A DNA stretch of 64,000 bases from Streptomyces longhuiensis (GCF_020616555.1 NZ_CP085173.1:4475501-4539500); one strand, 5' to 3'. Shown: positions 50,279 to 59,316, counted from the stretch's first letter. The notes: a model not told the origin generated them from the letters alone. Translations and numbers: made by a program.

Positions 50279-50854
50279 TCACGCCACCGGGGGCTCGGGA
50301 TCCGTGGCGAGGCGGGCGTGCAGGTGCATGTCCCGGAAGGCGTCCCGCCGCCCCGCCTCGAACATCGCACCCCGCAGCGTGCCCTCGTACCGGTATCCGC
50401 CGCGCTCGGCGACCTTGCAGGACACCTCGTGCCCGAGCGCGTGGTCGAGTTCGATCCGGTAGAGGCCGAGTTCGCCGAAGGCCAGCCGCGACGCGAGGCT
50501 CAGCGCGCGGGTCGCGACGCGGCGCCCGCGCGCCTCGGGCAGCACCCAGTAGCCGACGCGGGCGCTGCGGAACGCGGGCGTGATCGCGCTGAGGGCGACG
50601 TTCCCGAGCACCTCCCCGGTGCTCTCGTCGGTGACGCAGCACGCCACGGACTCGCCGCTCGCCAGCGCCTCCTGGCGTGAGCGCAGGTACGCGTGAGCGG
50701 CGGCGAGGTCGTCGACCGGGACGAGAGGGGTGTTCCAGCGCCGGAACTCGGGGTCACCGAGCCCGCGCAGCACCGCGGCCGCATCCCCCTCGTCCCCGGC
50801 CCGCCAGCCGCGCAGAAGCAGTCCGTGGCCACGTATCTCAAAGGTGTCGATCAC
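50279..50854 (-). CDS. GNAT family N-acetyltransferase (RimJ/RimL type)
   Basis: 191 residues from GTG 50854. GHGLLLRGWRAGDEGDAAAVLRGLGDPEFRRWN opens the fold and VGYWVLPEARGRRVATRALSLASRLAF carries the acetyl-CoA loop (R/Q-x-x-G-x-A, residues about 108-116). The C-terminal LYRIELDHALGHEVSCKVAERGGYRYEGTL is characteristic of ribosomal-protein-type GNATs. Its target is unknown. The gene follows another GNAT gene by six bases, a probable two-gene operon. Confidence 0.85.
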   Translation of the reverse strand: MIDTFEIRGHGLLLRGWRAGDEGDAAAVLRGLGDPEFRRWNTPLVPVDDLAAAHAYLRSRQEALASGESVACCVTDESTGEVLGNVALSAITPAFRSARVGYWVLPEARGRRVATRALSLASRLAFGELGLYRIELDHALGHEVSCKVAERGGYRYEGTLRGAMFEAGRRDAFRDMHLHARLATDPEPPVA

Positions 50855-50860
50855 GAGGTG

Positions 50861-51742
50861 TCAGCCGTTCTCGGGTGCGGTGAAGGTGTGGACGGCGAAG
50901 TCCCGCACGGGGCGGTAGCCGATGCGCAGGTACAGGCCGTTGCTCGTCGCGTTGGCGAGGTCGGTGAACAGGAGCACCTCGCTCGCGCCCGCGGCCCGGG
51001 CGGCGCGGCTGACCTCGGCGGTGACCGCTCCCGCGTAGCCGCGGCCGCGCAGCTCCTTCGGTGTGTAGACGGGTGCGACCCGGACCGCTCCGGCGGCCTG
51101 GCGGGTCACGCCGGCCATGGAGACGGGCACGCCGTCCGCGGTCTCCCAGAGGGTGACGCCGCCGTACGAGATCCGCTCGTCGGCCCACTCCTGCGAGGCG
51201 CCGCCCGGAGTGCCGGTGTCCGCGTCGAACGCGGTGCGCCACCGGACCAGCAGCTCCCGGTCCGCCTCGGTGGCGACGCGGGGCCGCCCGGCGGGTGCGG
51301 GCAGCGGCGGGGTGAGGTCCCCGAGCCGGTACAGGCGCTGCTCGATGGCCCGGCGGGCCCCCGCTCCCGTGCGGGACTGCCAGGCGTCGGCGAAGGCGGC
51401 GGAGGCCGAGTCGACCCCGAACACACCGGTCACCGCACGCCCTTGGAGCGCGACGGCGAGCGCGTCCGCCTGCTCCCTGTCCAGGGGACTGACATGGAGC
51501 CGGAAGGGCTTCGTCCACAGGAACGTCCCGCACACGCCGCCGTCCGGTCCGTACAGCACGCCGAAGAGCTGCCCCTGCGCCCCGTACACCGCCGGCCCCC
51601 GTTCCCGCAGGCTCGCGGTGACGCTGAGGACGACCGTGTGCAGGGCGGGCTCGGCGCGCAGGTAGCCGCCCGCGCGGGCGAGGAAGTCGTCGACGTCAGC
51701 GGTAAGGTGCCAGCCGGGCACGGACGCGGGGCTCTCTGTCAT
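50861..51742 (-). CDS. GNAT family N-acetyltransferase
   Basis: 293 residues, ATG at 51742. The N-terminal half (LTADVDDFLARAGGYLRAEPALHTVVLSV) is a degenerate GNAT-like domain; the C-terminal half has VAPVYTPKELRGRGYAGAVTAEVSRAARAAGASEVLLFTDLANATSNGLYLRIGYRPV, the acetyl-CoA loop and the substrate motif of the family. Target unknown. Upstream of the RimL-like gene in the same direction; the DUF35 gene stops 24 bases upstream, but no regulatory link is evident. Confidence 0.85.
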   Translation of the reverse strand: MTESPASVPGWHLTADVDDFLARAGGYLRAEPALHTVVLSVTASLRERGPAVYGAQGQLFGVLYGPDGGVCGTFLWTKPFRLHVSPLDREQADALAVALQGRAVTGVFGVDSASAAFADAWQSRTGAGARRAIEQRLYRLGDLTPPLPAPAGRPRVATEADRELLVRWRTAFDADTGTPGGASQEWADERISYGGVTLWETADGVPVSMAGVTRQAAGAVRVAPVYTPKELRGRGYAGAVTAEVSRAARAAGASEVLLFTDLANATSNGLYLRIGYRPVRDFAVHTFTAPENG

Positions 51743-51766
51743 GCCCGCATGGTGCCGCCCGTCCCC

Positions 51767-52183
51767 TCACGTCCGCGAGCGAAATACCGGGACGGAGAAG
51801 TCGTCCACCTGACGGAAGGTGACCTCCAGCGGCATGCCCACGCGCAGCTCGTCGCCGTCGGCGTCCACGATCTCCGTCATCATCCGCGGGCCCTCCGCGA
51901 GGTCGACGACGGCCGCGATGTACGGGGTGCGGGTGCCGAAGGGCGGCAGGTCGTTCCGGTGGACGACGGACCAGGTGTAGAGGACGGCCGTCCCGGACGC
52001 CCGCTCCCACACGACGTCCTCGCTCCAGCAGTGCGGGCAGAACTCGCGCGGATAGTGATGGGCCCGCCCGCACGCGCGGCAGCGGCGGAGCAGCAGCGTC
52101 CCGTCGGCGGCCGCGTCCCAGTAGGGGCGGGTGAAGGCGTCGGGCTCGGGGAGGTCGAACCGTACGGTCGCGGGAAGAGTCAC
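51767..52183 (-). CDS. DUF35/Zn-ribbon OB-fold protein (second aldolase accessory subunit)
   Basis: 138 residues from GTG 52183, overlapping the DoxX stop as GTGA. Zinc ribbon C35-x-x-C38 ... C49-x-x-C52 (RRCRACG, EFCPHC), then OB-fold GTAVLYTWSVVHRNDLPPF and PYIAAVVDLAEGPRMMTEI. Candidate partner for the thiolase-like protein at 45.6 kb, six kilobases away, since both are under CTGAC operators and the first DUF35 gene is already beside the other thiolase-like gene. This pairing is inference. Confidence 0.87.
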   Translation of the reverse strand: MTLPATVRFDLPEPDAFTRPYWDAAADGTLLLRRCRACGRAHHYPREFCPHCWSEDVVWERASGTAVLYTWSVVHRNDLPPFGTRTPYIAAVVDLAEGPRMMTEIVDADGDELRVGMPLEVTFRQVDDFSVPVFRSRT

Positions 52184-52632
52184 AGGAACAGTCCGATCGC
52201 CGCGTCGAGGGACCAGGCCTGCCAGGACATGGCGAAGAGCGCCACGAGCGAGATGAGGGCCATCATCGCGTTCTGTCCCTGCTCGGCCCAGTCGTGGATC
52301 ATCAGGACCAGGTACAGGAGGTTCAGGAGCAGCCCGCCGACGAGGGCCACGGGTGTCAGCAGGCCCACCACGAGCCCGAGTCCCAGGGCCAGTTCGGCGT
52401 AGACGACGATGTACGCCATCGCTTTCGGCCGGGGGGTGACGACCGCGCCGAAGCCGCTGCGTACGGCGTTCCACCGGTGCTTCGCGGCGACGTCGGCGGC
52501 CCAGGCGATGCCGGTGCCCCGCTCGAACCAGCCCTTCTTGTCCTTGTGCCGCCAGCTCTCCAGCCACCACAGTCCGAGGCCTATGCGCAGCACGGCCAGC
52601 CATTCGACGCCGTCGAGCCAGATCGAGTCCAC
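52180..52632 (-). CDS. DoxX-family membrane protein
   Basis: 150 residues from GTG 52632 after GAGGAGGG. Four hydrophobic segments; LRIGLGLWWLESWRHKDKKGWFERGTG, AYIVVYAELALGLGLVVGLLTPVALVGGLLLNLLYLV and HDWAEQGQNAMM are characteristic of DoxX/TQO small subunit-like membrane proteins. Function unknown; possibly quinone- or redox-related at the membrane. Coupled to the DUF35 gene and under operator site 9. Confidence 0.85.
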   Translation of the reverse strand: MDSIWLDGVEWLAVLRIGLGLWWLESWRHKDKKGWFERGTGIAWAADVAAKHRWNAVRSGFGAVVTPRPKAMAYIVVYAELALGLGLVVGLLTPVALVGGLLLNLLYLVLMIHDWAEQGQNAMMALISLVALFAMSWQAWSLDAAIGLFL

Positions 52633-52655
52633 GACCGGGGCCCTCCTCTCCGTTT

Positions 52656-52670
52656 CTGACGGAACGTCAG
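52656..52670. promoter_or_regulatory. Catabolic-regulon operator, site 9 (perfect)
   Basis: CTGAC-GGAAC-GTCAG, 23 bases upstream of the DoxX start and 111 bases before the FAD monooxygenase on the opposite strand. Confidence 0.75.
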
Positions 52671-52781
52671 TTCAGCGCACGCGGGGGCACCACCGCAAGG
52701 GGCGTACGCCGTGATGAATTCGCAACCGATTCCGGTCTTGACCGAGACCCATCAAATCGAACCGTGATTACGCTCGCACTC

Positions 52782-53933
52782 ATGGTCACCGAGCCCGCGC
52801 CCGCCGCACGCCCCCAGGACCGCCCCGTGTACGTCATCGGGGGCGGCCCGGGCGGCCTCGCCGCGGCCGCGGCACTGCGCGAGCGGGGCGTACGGGCCGT
52901 GATCCTGGAGAAGTCGGAGCACGTCGGGGCGTCCTGGCGCCGCCACTACGACCGCCTCCACCTGCACACCACCCGCAAGCTCTCCGGGCTCCCCGGCCTC
53001 GCGATCCCGCGCCGCTTCGGCCGCTGGGTGTCCCGCGACGACGTCGTGCGCTACCTGGAGAAGTACGCCGAGTTCCACCGGCTGGAGATCGTCACCGGCG
53101 TGACCGTCTCCCGCGTGGAGCGCACGGAGGACGGCTGGCTCGTACGCGCCTCGGGCGGGCGCGAACTGGCCGCGAGCGCCGTCGTGGTCGCCACGGGCTA
53201 CAACCACACCCCGCGCCTGCCGGACTGGCCGGGCCGCTCCTCGTACACGGGCGAGCTCCTCCACGCGGGCGACTACCGCAACGCCCAGCCGTACGCGGGC
53301 CGCGACGTGCTCGTCGTCGGCGTCGGCAACACGGGCGCCGAGATCGCCGTGGACCTGGCCGAGGGCGGCGCGTCCCGCGTCAGGCTCGCGGTCCGCACGG
53401 CGCCCCACATCGTGCGCCGGTCCACCGCGGGCTGGCCCGCGCAGCGAACGGGCATCCTGTGCCGCAGGCTGCCCGTGGCGATCGTGGACCGCCTGGCCCG
53501 CCCCATGGCGAGGCTCAGCGTGCCCGACCTGACGGAACAGGGCCTGCCCAGACCTACGACCGGCCTCTACTCGCGGGCGCGCGAAGGCGCGATCCCCGTG
53601 CAGGACGTCGGCCTGATCGACGCCGTGCGCACGGGCGAGGTCCAACCCGTCGCGGCCGTCGAGGCGTTCGAGGACGGCAAGGTGGTCCTCGCAGACGGCA
53701 CGCACATCGCCCCCGACGCGGTGATCGCGGCGACGGGTTACCGCCGCGCACTGGAGGACCTGGTCGGTCACCTCGGCGTCCTGGACGACCGGGGCCGCCC
53801 GACCACGCACGGCCGGCGGACGAACCCCGCCGCGCCCGGCCTCTACTTCACGGGGTACTCGAACCCGATCAGCGGCATGTTCCGCGAACTGGCCCTGGAC
53901 GCACGGAAGATCGCGAAGGCGATCGCGGGCTGA
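52782..53933 (+). CDS. Flavin-containing monooxygenase
   Basis: 383 residues from ATG 52782; a GTG at 52764 is possible and neither has a clear ribosome site. FAD motif VIGGGPGGLAAAAALRERG, the FMO fingerprint in F/Y-x-G-x-x-x-H-x-x-x-Y form (SYTGELLHAGDY, residues about 155-166), NADPH motif VVGVGNTGAEIAVDLA, and ATGY motifs. Relatives do Baeyer-Villiger or N/S-oxygenation. Divergent from DoxX-DUF35 with operator site 9 between, so it probably belongs to the regulon. Confidence 0.87.
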   Translation: MVTEPAPAARPQDRPVYVIGGGPGGLAAAAALRERGVRAVILEKSEHVGASWRRHYDRLHLHTTRKLSGLPGLAIPRRFGRWVSRDDVVRYLEKYAEFHRLEIVTGVTVSRVERTEDGWLVRASGGRELAASAVVVATGYNHTPRLPDWPGRSSYTGELLHAGDYRNAQPYAGRDVLVVGVGNTGAEIAVDLAEGGASRVRLAVRTAPHIVRRSTAGWPAQRTGILCRRLPVAIVDRLARPMARLSVPDLTEQGLPRPTTGLYSRAREGAIPVQDVGLIDAVRTGEVQPVAAVEAFEDGKVVLADGTHIAPDAVIAATGYRRALEDLVGHLGVLDDRGRPTTHGRRTNPAAPGLYFTGYSNPISGMFRELALDARKIAKAIAG

Positions 53934-54126
53934 CCCCGGCCACCGCCACCCCGTCACCTCTCCACATGCCCGCCGTCACGCCCGCAGGGCCGCATGCCCG
54001 CATGCCCGCATGGCGTCATCCGCCCGCATCCCCTCCGCCACACCCGCCCACAGTGGCCACATCCCGCCGTTCCAACCCGCCCGCCCGTGGGAACACCCGT
54101 AACAGCCTTTGCGTGCAGCCCTGTTC

Positions 54127-54141
54127 CTGACACAGCGTCAG
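54127..54141. promoter_or_regulatory. Catabolic-regulon operator, site 10 (perfect)
   Basis: CTGAC-ACAGC-GTCAG, the first of a pair 24 bases apart centre to centre, upstream of the acyl-CoA synthetase operon. Confidence 0.75.
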
Positions 54142-54150
54142 TTCAGTAAT

Positions 54151-54165
54151 CTGACACTACGTCAG
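54151..54165. promoter_or_regulatory. Catabolic-regulon operator, site 11 (perfect)
   Basis: CTGAC-ACTAC-GTCAG, 34 bases before the acyl-CoA synthetase ATG. Paired with site 10. Confidence 0.75.
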
Positions 54166-54199
54166 TTAGTGAGCACCAGTCGAGGAGCGGGCGGACCCG

Positions 54200-56416
54200 A
54201 TGCTTGGATCGACATACGGCACCCTGACCACCGACCCCCGCCGGGCCCGCACGATCGCCTGCGGAGAGCAGCCGGCACCTGCCGTGCACGGCAGGGCGGA
54301 CGACCTGGACGTGAGCGGCAGGCCACTGCACCGCGAGGTGCCCGACCTGGACCGTTTCTTCCGGCCCGAAGCGATAGCGGTCATCGGCGCGTCCGACGCC
54401 GAGGGCCGCCCGAACACGGGCATCACGCGCCAGCTGATCGCGTGGGCGGAGCGCGTGGGCGCCCGCCTCCACCCCGTGCACCCCACGCGCGAGACCGTCT
54501 TCGGCATCCCGTGCTCGGCGGGCGTCTCCGCGCTGCCCGAACCCGTCGACCTCGCCGTACTCCTCATCTCGGACCCGCTGCCGGTCATCGAGGAACTGGC
54601 CCAGGCCAAGGTGAAGTTCGCGGTGGCGTTCGCGTCGGGCTTCGCGGAGACCGGCGAGGAAGGGGCGGCCGCGCAGTCGTCCCTGTCCGCGGCGGTCAGC
54701 CGCTCGGGCATGCGGCTGCTGGGCCCGAACACAAACCTGAACGCGTTCTCCGAGTTCCGCGACGACCTCGACGGACCCGCGATCGCCCTCATCACGCAGT
54801 CGGGCCACCAGGGCCGTCCGCTCTACACGATGCAGGAGCTGGGCGTACGGCTCTCGCACTGGGCGCCCACGGGCAACGAGGCGGACCTGGAGACGGCGGA
54901 CTTCATCTCGTACTTCGCCGAGCAGCCCGAGGTCGGGGCGATCGCGTGTTACGTGGAGGGCCTGAAGGACGGCCGCGCCTTCCTCCTCGCGGCGGACCGC
55001 GCGGCGCGAGGCGGCGTACCCGTCGTCGCCGTCAAGGTCGGCCGGACCGAGACGGGCGCCCGCATGGCGGCCTCGCACACGGGCAAGCTCACCGGCGCGG
55101 ACACGGTGGTGGACGCGGCGATGCGGCAGTTCGGCGTGATCAGGGTCGACGGACTCGACGAACTCCAGGACACCTCGGCCCTGCTGGCGCGGGCCAGGCC
55201 CCCGCGGGCGGACGGGGTGGCGGTCTACTCGATATCGGGCGGCACCGGCGCCCACTTCGCCGACCTGGCCACCCGCGCCGGCCTGACCCTGCCCTCGCTG
55301 TCCGAGGCGAAGCAGCAGGAGCTGCACCAGTGGATCCCGGAGTACCTCAACGTCGCGAACCCGATCGACAACGGCGGCCACCCGGTCGGCGACTGGCGCG
55401 GCCCGAAGATCATCGAGTCGATCCTCCAGGACCCGTCCATAGGCGTGCTGATCTGCCCGATCACCGGCCCGTTCCCGCCGATGAGCGACAAGCTGGCCCG
55501 GGACCTGGCGGAGGCGGCGGAGCGCACGGACAAGCTGATCTGTGTCGTCTGGGGCTCGCCCCTCGGCACCGAGGACGCCTACCGCGAGACGCTCCTCGGC
55601 TCCTCGCGCCTCGCCACGTTCCGCACGTTCGGGAACTGCATCACGGCCGTCCGCGCCTATCTGGACCACCACCGGTTCACCGCCGCCTACCGCTCCCCGT
55701 TCACCGACGCGCCCCGCACGCCCTCCCCCTCCTTCCGCAAGGCGCAGGCCCTGATGCGTCCGGGCCGCCAGCTCAGCGAGCACGCCGCGAAGCAGCTCCT
55801 GCGCGCGTACGGCATCCGCGTGCCGCGCGAGCAGCTCGTGACCAGCGCCGCGGCGGCGGTACGGGCGGCCGGGCAGGTCGGCTACCCCGTCGTCATGAAG
55901 GCGTCCGGCGCGCGGCTGGCCCACAAGTCGGACCTGGGCCTGGTCAAGGTCGGCCTGACCTCGGCCAGCCAGGTCAGGGACGCCTACCGGGAACTCACCG
56001 ACATCGCCCGCTACGAGGGTCTCGACCTGGACGGCGTCCTGGTCTGCCAGATGGTCGAGCGGGGCGTCGAGATGGTCGTCGGGGTCACCCAGGACGACCT
56101 GTTCGGCCCGACGGTGACGGTGGGCCTGGGCGGCGTACTCGTGGAGGTGCTGCGGGACACGGCGGTGAGGGTGCCGCCGTTCGCGGAGGACCAGGCGCGG
56201 GCGATGCTCGACGAACTACGGGGCAGGCCCCTCCTGGACGGGATGCGGGGGGCGCCGTCCGTGGACCTGGACGCGCTGGTCGAGGTCGTCCTGCGGGTCC
56301 AGCGCATGGCCCTCGAACTGGGCGACGAACTCGCCGAGTTGGACATCAACCCGCTCATGGTGCTCCCCCGGGGCCAGGGCGCGGTGGCGCTCGACGCGCT
56401 CGCCGTCTGCCACTGA
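54200..56416 (+). CDS. Acyl-CoA synthetase, acetate-CoA ligase (ADP-forming)-like fusion
   Basis: 738 residues, alpha and beta parts fused. GAGGAG lies about 12 bases before the ATG. CoA-binding domain FRPEAIAVIGASDAEGRPNTGI (about 55-76), the Succ-CoA-ligase domain ALITQSGHQGRPLYTMQ, then ATP-grasp domain with YGIRVPREQLVTSAAAAVRAAGQVGYPVVMKASG and GLVKVGL (about 530 onward) and WDINPL-like LDINPLMVLPRG at the end. Such enzymes make CoA thioesters from acids or carnitine-like substrates. First gene of a probable operon with the crotonase 58 bases later. Confidence 0.85.
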   Translation: MLGSTYGTLTTDPRRARTIACGEQPAPAVHGRADDLDVSGRPLHREVPDLDRFFRPEAIAVIGASDAEGRPNTGITRQLIAWAERVGARLHPVHPTRETVFGIPCSAGVSALPEPVDLAVLLISDPLPVIEELAQAKVKFAVAFASGFAETGEEGAAAQSSLSAAVSRSGMRLLGPNTNLNAFSEFRDDLDGPAIALITQSGHQGRPLYTMQELGVRLSHWAPTGNEADLETADFISYFAEQPEVGAIACYVEGLKDGRAFLLAADRAARGGVPVVAVKVGRTETGARMAASHTGKLTGADTVVDAAMRQFGVIRVDGLDELQDTSALLARARPPRADGVAVYSISGGTGAHFADLATRAGLTLPSLSEAKQQELHQWIPEYLNVANPIDNGGHPVGDWRGPKIIESILQDPSIGVLICPITGPFPPMSDKLARDLAEAAERTDKLICVVWGSPLGTEDAYRETLLGSSRLATFRTFGNCITAVRAYLDHHRFTAAYRSPFTDAPRTPSPSFRKAQALMRPGRQLSEHAAKQLLRAYGIRVPREQLVTSAAAAVRAAGQVGYPVVMKASGARLAHKSDLGLVKVGLTSASQVRDAYRELTDIARYEGLDLDGVLVCQMVERGVEMVVGVTQDDLFGPTVTVGLGGVLVEVLRDTAVRVPPFAEDQARAMLDELRGRPLLDGMRGAPSVDLDALVEVVLRVQRMALELGDELAELDINPLMVLPRGQGAVALDALAVCH

Positions 56417-56473
56417 GATCCGCCGGTACCGCCCACCGCCCGTGCCCGCCCTCCGCACAGAGAAGAAGAGGTC

Positions 56474-57262
56474 ATGTCCGCCACCATCGAGTGCACGACC
56501 GCCGACGCCGTCACCTGGATCACGCTCAACCGCCCCGAGGCCATGAACGCGCTGACCTGGGACCAGCGCGAGGAGATCATCGGCATCCTGAACAGCGCCT
56601 CCGGCGACCCGGACGTGCGCGCCGTCGTCATCACGGCGACCGGCAGGGGCTTCTGCGCCGGCGCGGACCTGCGGGGCGCTCCGGCCACCGGGCCCCGCGT
56701 GCCCGGCGACGTCGCCCGCACGATCCGGCTCGGCGCGCAGCGTCTGATCGCGGCGGTCATGGACTGCGAGAAGCCGGTCGTCGCGGCGGTCAACGGGACG
56801 GCGGCCGGCATCGGCGCGCACCTGGCGTTCGCCTGCGATCTGGTGCTCGCGGCGGAGTCGGCCCGGTTCATCGAGGTCTTCGCGCGCCGCGGCCTGGTCC
56901 CGGACGGGGGCGGCGCCTATCTGCTGCCGCGCCTGATCGGGCCGCAGCGGGCCAAGGAGCTGATGTTCTTCGGCGACGCGCTCTCCTCGGCGGACGCGGA
57001 ACGTCTGGGCCTGGTCAACCGCACGGTCCCGGACGGGGAGCTGCGCAAGACGGCCCAGGAGTGGGCGGCGCGTCTGGCGAGCGGTCCGACCCGGGCCATC
57101 GCCATGACCAAGCAGCTGGTCAACGCGTCCCTGGAGTCGGACCGCGCGACGGCGTTCGCGGCGGAGGCGGCGGCGCAGGAGATCAACATGACGACGGCGG
57201 ACGCGCAGGAGGGCGTCGCCTCCTTCAAGGAGCGGCGCGAGGCGACGTACGAGGGCCGGTAG
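56474..57262 (+). CDS. Enoyl-CoA hydratase/isomerase family protein (PaaG-like)
   Basis: 262 residues, ATG after AGAAGAAGAGG. Crotonase fold: VTWITLNRPEAMNALTWDQREEI, GRGFCAGADL, AAVNGTAAGIGAHLAFACDLVLAAE. The first catalytic Glu is replaced (GIGAHLAF), while GLVPDGGGAYLLPRL carries the Asp used by PaaG-type isomerases, so isomerisation of an enoyl-CoA is more likely than hydration. It is 58 bases after the acyl-CoA synthetase and likely in one operon driven by sites 10 and 11. Confidence 0.86.
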   Translation: MSATIECTTADAVTWITLNRPEAMNALTWDQREEIIGILNSASGDPDVRAVVITATGRGFCAGADLRGAPATGPRVPGDVARTIRLGAQRLIAAVMDCEKPVVAAVNGTAAGIGAHLAFACDLVLAAESARFIEVFARRGLVPDGGGAYLLPRLIGPQRAKELMFFGDALSSADAERLGLVNRTVPDGELRKTAQEWAARLASGPTRAIAMTKQLVNASLESDRATAFAAEAAAQEINMTTADAQEGVASFKERREATYEGR

Positions 57263-57313
57263 CCGACTCCGCGGCCGGTGGCCGTCATCGAATTCAGGCC
57301 CGCCACTTCCTAT

Positions 57314-57328
57314 CTGACGCATCGTCAG
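57314..57328. promoter_or_regulatory. Catabolic-regulon operator, site 12 (perfect)
   Basis: CTGAC-GCATC-GTCAG, ending 17 bases before the flavin reductase ATG. Confidence 0.75.
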
Positions 57329-57345
57329 CTTCAATCGTAGGTGTG

Positions 57346-57963
57346 ATGGGACACGCAGGAATGGCAGCGACGGTGGTCAGGTACCTCCGGTCGGTCGGTG
57401 CGCCCACGTCGGCCGAGCCGGTGGACGCACTGCCGCGTCCGGAGCTACGGGCCGTGGGCGAGGACGAGCGGGCGCCACTGGACCCCGGCGAGTTCCGCCG
57501 CGTCCTCGGGCACTTCGCCACCGGCGTCACCGTCGTCACGGCGCCGCCCGCACATCCAGGCGCTCCCCCCGCGGGCTTCGCCTGCCAGTCCTTCTCCTCG
57601 CTCTCCCTGGACCCGCCGCTGGTGGCGTTCATGGTGGCCCGCACGTCCACGACCTGGCCGCGCATCGCGAGCGCCGGCGTCTTCTGCGTGAACGTACTGG
57701 GCGCGGACCAGGGCGCGCTGTGCCGGTCCTTCGCGGTGAGCGGCGCGGACAAGTTCGCGGGCGTCGAGCACGACGCGGCGCCCGTGACGGGCTCGCCGCG
57801 GATCGCGGGCGCGCCCGCGTGGGTCGACTGCACGATCCACGCCGTCCACACGGGCGGCGACCACCTCATCGTGGTGGGCCGGGTGGAAGCGCTCGGGACG
57901 GGGGACGGCGAGGCGTCCCCGCTGCTGTTCCACAAGGGCGCGTTCGGCCGCTTCGAGCAGTGA
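57346..57963 (+). CDS. Flavin reductase (HpaC/HsaB-like)
   Basis: 205 residues from ATG 57346 (an in-frame GTG is directly before it). DPGEFRRVLGHFATGVTVVTA and GFACQSFSSLSLDPPLVAFMVARTSTTWPRI, with ADKFAGVEHD and the final HKGAFGRFEQ, identify the short-chain flavin reductase family that supplies reduced FMN/FAD to a partner monooxygenase (as HsaB does for HsaA). A possible client in the window is the FMN-type luciferase-like monooxygenase at 21.7 kb. The pairing is inferred. No ribosome site, and the operator is 17 bases upstream, so leaderless translation is possible. Confidence 0.87.
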   Translation: MGHAGMAATVVRYLRSVGAPTSAEPVDALPRPELRAVGEDERAPLDPGEFRRVLGHFATGVTVVTAPPAHPGAPPAGFACQSFSSLSLDPPLVAFMVARTSTTWPRIASAGVFCVNVLGADQGALCRSFAVSGADKFAGVEHDAAPVTGSPRIAGAPAWVDCTIHAVHTGGDHLIVVGRVEALGTGDGEASPLLFHKGAFGRFEQ

Positions 57964-59316
57964 TCAGGCGAGTCCGGCCACCAGGGGGCCGGGTGCGCTC
58001 CGGCGCCGGATGACCAGCGCCATCAGGGCCGCCGCGGCGCACAGCGCGCCGGACGCGTACCAGACGACGTCGTACGAGCCGAACGTGTCACGGGCGACGC
58101 CGCCGAGGAAGGCGACGAGCGCGGCGCCCACCTGGTGCGAGGCGAGCACCCACCCGAACACGATCGCGCTGTCCTCCCCGTAGTGCTCGCGGCACAGGGC
58201 CAGGGTCGGCGGCACGGTGGCGACCCAGTCGAGCCCGTAGAAGACGATGAAGAAGATCATCGGCGGGTGGACGGACGGCGCGAGGAGCATGGGCAGGAAC
58301 AGCAGGGAGATGCCGCGGAGCGCGTAGTACACCGCGAGCAGCCGCCGCGCGTCGAAGCGGTCGGTGAACCAGCCCGACGCCACCGTTCCGACGACGTCGA
58401 AGACCCCCACCACGGCCAGCAGCGAGGCCGCCGCGGTGATCGGCATCCCGTGGTCGTGCGCGGCCGGCACGAAGTGCGTCTGCACGAGCCCGTTCGTGGA
58501 GGCGCCGCAGATCGCGAAGGTCCCGGCGAGCAGCCAGAAGGGTCCCGTACGGACGGCCTTGAAGAGCACGCCCACGGTGCGGCGGGCGGCCCCGGTGACG
58601 GGCGGCGGCTTCTCGACGAACTCCTCGGCGCCGTACGGGGTGGTGCCCACGTCGGCCGGGTGGTCGCGCAGCAGCAGCCACACGAACGGCACGACGGCGA
58701 GCGCCGCGAGCGCCACCGTCACGGCCGCCGGCCGCCACTTGTGCGTCTCGACGATCCATGAGAGCAGCGGCAGGAAGATGAGCTGCCCCGACGCGGACGC
58801 GGCCGTGAGGATGCCGGTCACGAGCCCGCGCCGGGCGGTGAACCAGCGGTTGGTGACGGTCGCGGCGAACGCGAGGGCCATCGAGCCGGAGCCGAGCCCG
58901 ACCAGCAGGCCCCAGCACAGCAGGAGCTGCCATGCCGAGTCCATCCACACGGTCAGACCGGAGCCGGCCGCGATGACGACCAGGGCGACGGCGACCACGC
59001 GCCGGATGCCGAACCGGTCCATGAGGGCGGCGGCGAAGGGCGCGGTCAGCCCGTACAGCGCGAGGTTGATGGAGACGGCGAGCCCGATGGTGCCGCGGGA
59101 CCAGCCGAACTCCGCGTTCAGCGGGTCGATCAGCAGCCCCGGCAGGGACCGGAAGGCGGCGGCGCCGATGATCGTCACGAAGGTGACGGCGGCCACGAAC
59201 CAGGCGCGGTGGATACGGGGACGGGGGCGCGGCGGACGGGAGGCGCCCGCGCCGGGCGAGCCCTCGGCCGCGGTGGTCGGTGTCATGTCCGTTGGGTGCG
59301 TCACAGCAGACAGCAT
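57964..59316 (-). CDS. MFS transporter
   Basis: 450 residues from ATG 59316 (MLSAVTHPTD); an ATG at 59286 is an alternative, and neither start has a strong ribosome site. Twelve membrane segments: FVAAVTFVTIIGAAAFRSLPGLLI, the LDRFGIRRV loop motif between helices 2 and 3, and FTDRFDARRLLAVYYALRG midway. It resembles oxalate/formate-antiporter-type (OFA) and monocarboxylate MFS proteins, so it may take up an acid substrate. Convergent with the flavin reductase by one base, and divergent from the GlxA-type regulator. Confidence 0.86.
   Translation of the reverse strand: MLSAVTHPTDMTPTTAAEGSPGAGASRPPRPRPRIHRAWFVAAVTFVTIIGAAAFRSLPGLLIDPLNAEFGWSRGTIGLAVSINLALYGLTAPFAAALMDRFGIRRVVAVALVVIAAGSGLTVWMDSAWQLLLCWGLLVGLGSGSMALAFAATVTNRWFTARRGLVTGILTAASASGQLIFLPLLSWIVETHKWRPAAVTVALAALAVVPFVWLLLRDHPADVGTTPYGAEEFVEKPPPVTGAARRTVGVLFKAVRTGPFWLLAGTFAICGASTNGLVQTHFVPAAHDHGMPITAAASLLAVVGVFDVVGTVASGWFTDRFDARRLLAVYYALRGISLLFLPMLLAPSVHPPMIFFIVFYGLDWVATVPPTLALCREHYGEDSAIVFGWVLASHQVGAALVAFLGGVARDTFGSYDVVWYASGALCAAAALMALVIRRRSAPGPLVAGLA

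Larger units (their letters stand above)
53934..54199. other. Intergenic region with GCATGCCC repeats and paired operators
   Basis: 266 bases with no gene. Near 53990-54010 a simple repeat of GCATGCCC units is present; the last 75 bases, less GC-rich, contain operator sites 10 and 11 and must hold the acyl-CoA synthetase promoter. Confidence 0.55.

Noticed and set aside
46861..50370. A 1169-codon open frame on the minus strand
   Set aside because: Arg/Gly/His-rich shadow of three well-supported plus-strand genes; no start signal or domain.
53985..54015. Tandem GCATGCCC units considered as a repeat-array or CRISPR-like element
   Set aside because: Units are contiguous, short and few, with no spacers; simple-sequence expansion is the better reading.
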